Positions 63,121 through 64,000 of a stretch of DNA of 64,000 nt are shown here, piece after piece (within the stretch, counting starts at the first letter, position 1; each line of letters begins with the position of its first letter). Origin of the DNA: Solanum dulcamara (taxonomy: Eukaryota > Streptophyta > Magnoliopsida > Solanales > Solanaceae); the NCBI RefSeq assembly GCF_947179165.1, contig NC_077237.1:88264341-88328340 (forward strand), given 5' to 3'. Made by a program: the position numbers and the translations under genes. A model generated the notes under the pieces. The model saw only the letters and a list, made by a program, of their open reading frames with translations. It had not been told where the DNA came from and did not search any database.

Positions 63121-64000
63121 ACTGGAAAAATTGCCTAATTTCTATTGTGTCGCCAATAAAATGCTCATAAACCCCTCTAAAGCACTGCCGGGGCTACTGG
63201 AGTCGTTCCCTAGGTCATTATGGATGCTACTATGGAAGAATCCAAGAAAATTCAACCCGTACCCCCGGCACCTAAAAAATCTGTAGGCTAACACACACAA
63301 AAAACTGGCAAAATCGCCTAATTCTTATTGTATCGCCAAAAAAATGCTCCTAAACCGTTCGAAAGCGCCACCGGGGCTACTAGAGTAGCTCTCTAGGTTG
63401 TTATGGATGCTACAATGGAAGAATCAAATAAAATTTGACTCATTACGGATGCTACTATGGAAGAATCCAATAAAATTCGACTCGCACCCCCGGCACCTAA
63501 AAAATTCGTGGGGTAACACACATGAAAAACTTGTAAAATCGCCTAATTCCTATTGCGTCGCCAATAAAATGCTCCTAAACTCTTCTAAAGCACCGCCGGG
63601 GCTACTAGAGTCGTTCCCTAGGTCATTACGGATGCTACTATGGAAGGATCCAAGAAAATTCAACCCGGACTCCCAGCACCTAAAAAATCTTTCGGCTAAC
63701 ACACACGAAAATCTAGGAAAATCGCCTAATTCGTATTGCGTCGCGAATAAAATGCTCCTAAACCCTTCTAAATCACCGCCGGGGCTACTGGAGTCGTTCC
63801 CTAGATCATTATAGATACTACTATGGAAGGATCTAAGAAAATTCGACCCGGACCCGCGGCACCCAAAAAATCTTTGGGCTAACACATATTAAAAACTGGC
63901 AAAATCACCTAATTCCTATTGCATTGCCAATAAAATGCTCCTAGAACCCTCTAAATCGCCTCCGGGGCTACAGGAGTCATTACCTAGGTCGTTACGGATG
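63121..64000. repeat. 183-bp satellite array, right end
   Basis: Satellite continues past the window edge, so the array extends beyond it. The segment from about 63,640 holds the GGATCC-containing monomers with AATCTTTCGGC and AATCTTTGGGC, the same ordered pair seen near 10.0, 15.7, 18.6, 22.6 and 52.4 kb. Confidence 0.93.
63345..63569. repeat. 225-bp variant monomer, copy 4
   Basis: Landmark spacing is 225 bp with the 42-bp internal duplication (junction TTTGACTCATTACGG), preceded by CCGTTCGAAAGCGCCACC and CTCTCTAGGTTG. It is closest to copy 3 at 30,427, about 33 kb away, including the AATAAAATTCGACTCG that follows. Confidence 0.9.

Noticed and set aside
1700..63885. Minus-strand open frames with repeated FFRCRGSGSNFLGFF-like units
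   Set aside because: Antisense shadow of the same satellite; interrupted irregularly, with no domain.
1..64000. CRISPR-like regular repeats
   Set aside because: The whole 183-bp unit repeats with no unique spacers, and the context is a plant genome with LTR retrotransposons.
1..64000. True telomere array, rRNA or tRNA genes
   Set aside because: No run of exact CCCTAAA/TTTAGGG units and no tRNA- or rRNA-like sequence was seen; only the degenerate motif within the monomer.

Overview
This is plant nuclear heterochromatin, most likely from a Solanaceae (Solanum-like) genome. About 53.4 kb of the 64 kb is one satellite family with a 183-bp monomer, roughly 290 copies, all in the same orientation and running off both ends. 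The Solanaceae call rests on the style of the Ty3/gypsy element (long TG...CA LTRs, initiator-Met primer site, chromovirus-like gag-pol) and is inference. No host protein-coding gene, rRNA or tRNA was found.

Layout. 1-38,384 is satellite array, including two adjacent 22-monomer copies (about 16.59-20.60 and 20.60-24.62 kb). 38,385-41,094 is a solo LTR carrying a 390-bp Tourist-like MITE and flanked by the 5-bp target duplication ATATC. 41,095-43,086 is satellite, the second half of which (from about 41,665) repeats the satellite left of the solo LTR. 43,087-50,018 is a second copy of the same LTR at the same satellite site, here followed by primer site, leader and gag-pol. It runs into a 500-N assembly gap (50,019-50,518) before its 3' LTR. 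50,519-64,000 is satellite again, interrupted at 55,285-55,761 by a poly(A)-tailed non-LTR-type insertion, and holding a 1,927-bp higher-order repeat from about 58.94 kb onward.

The 183-bp period is divisible by three and the ancestral monomer has few stops, so the array shows long chains of a 61-residue periodic reading frame on the plus strand and an open frame on the minus strand. I interpret these as by-products of period length, not genes. Most monomer-to-monomer differences lie at CpG sites (TCG to TTG or TCA, CCG to CTG or CCA), as expected of long-methylated DNA.

The window records a readable history. A satellite block was duplicated at long range (31.4-41.7 kb against 53.1-58.3 kb). 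A gypsy element then inserted in one copy only; the other keeps the empty site at about 57,740. The occupied block was tandemly duplicated by unequal exchange, one copy became a solo LTR, and a MITE entered that solo LTR. Only the retroelement has coding sequence, and its pol is broken by a one-base frameshift.
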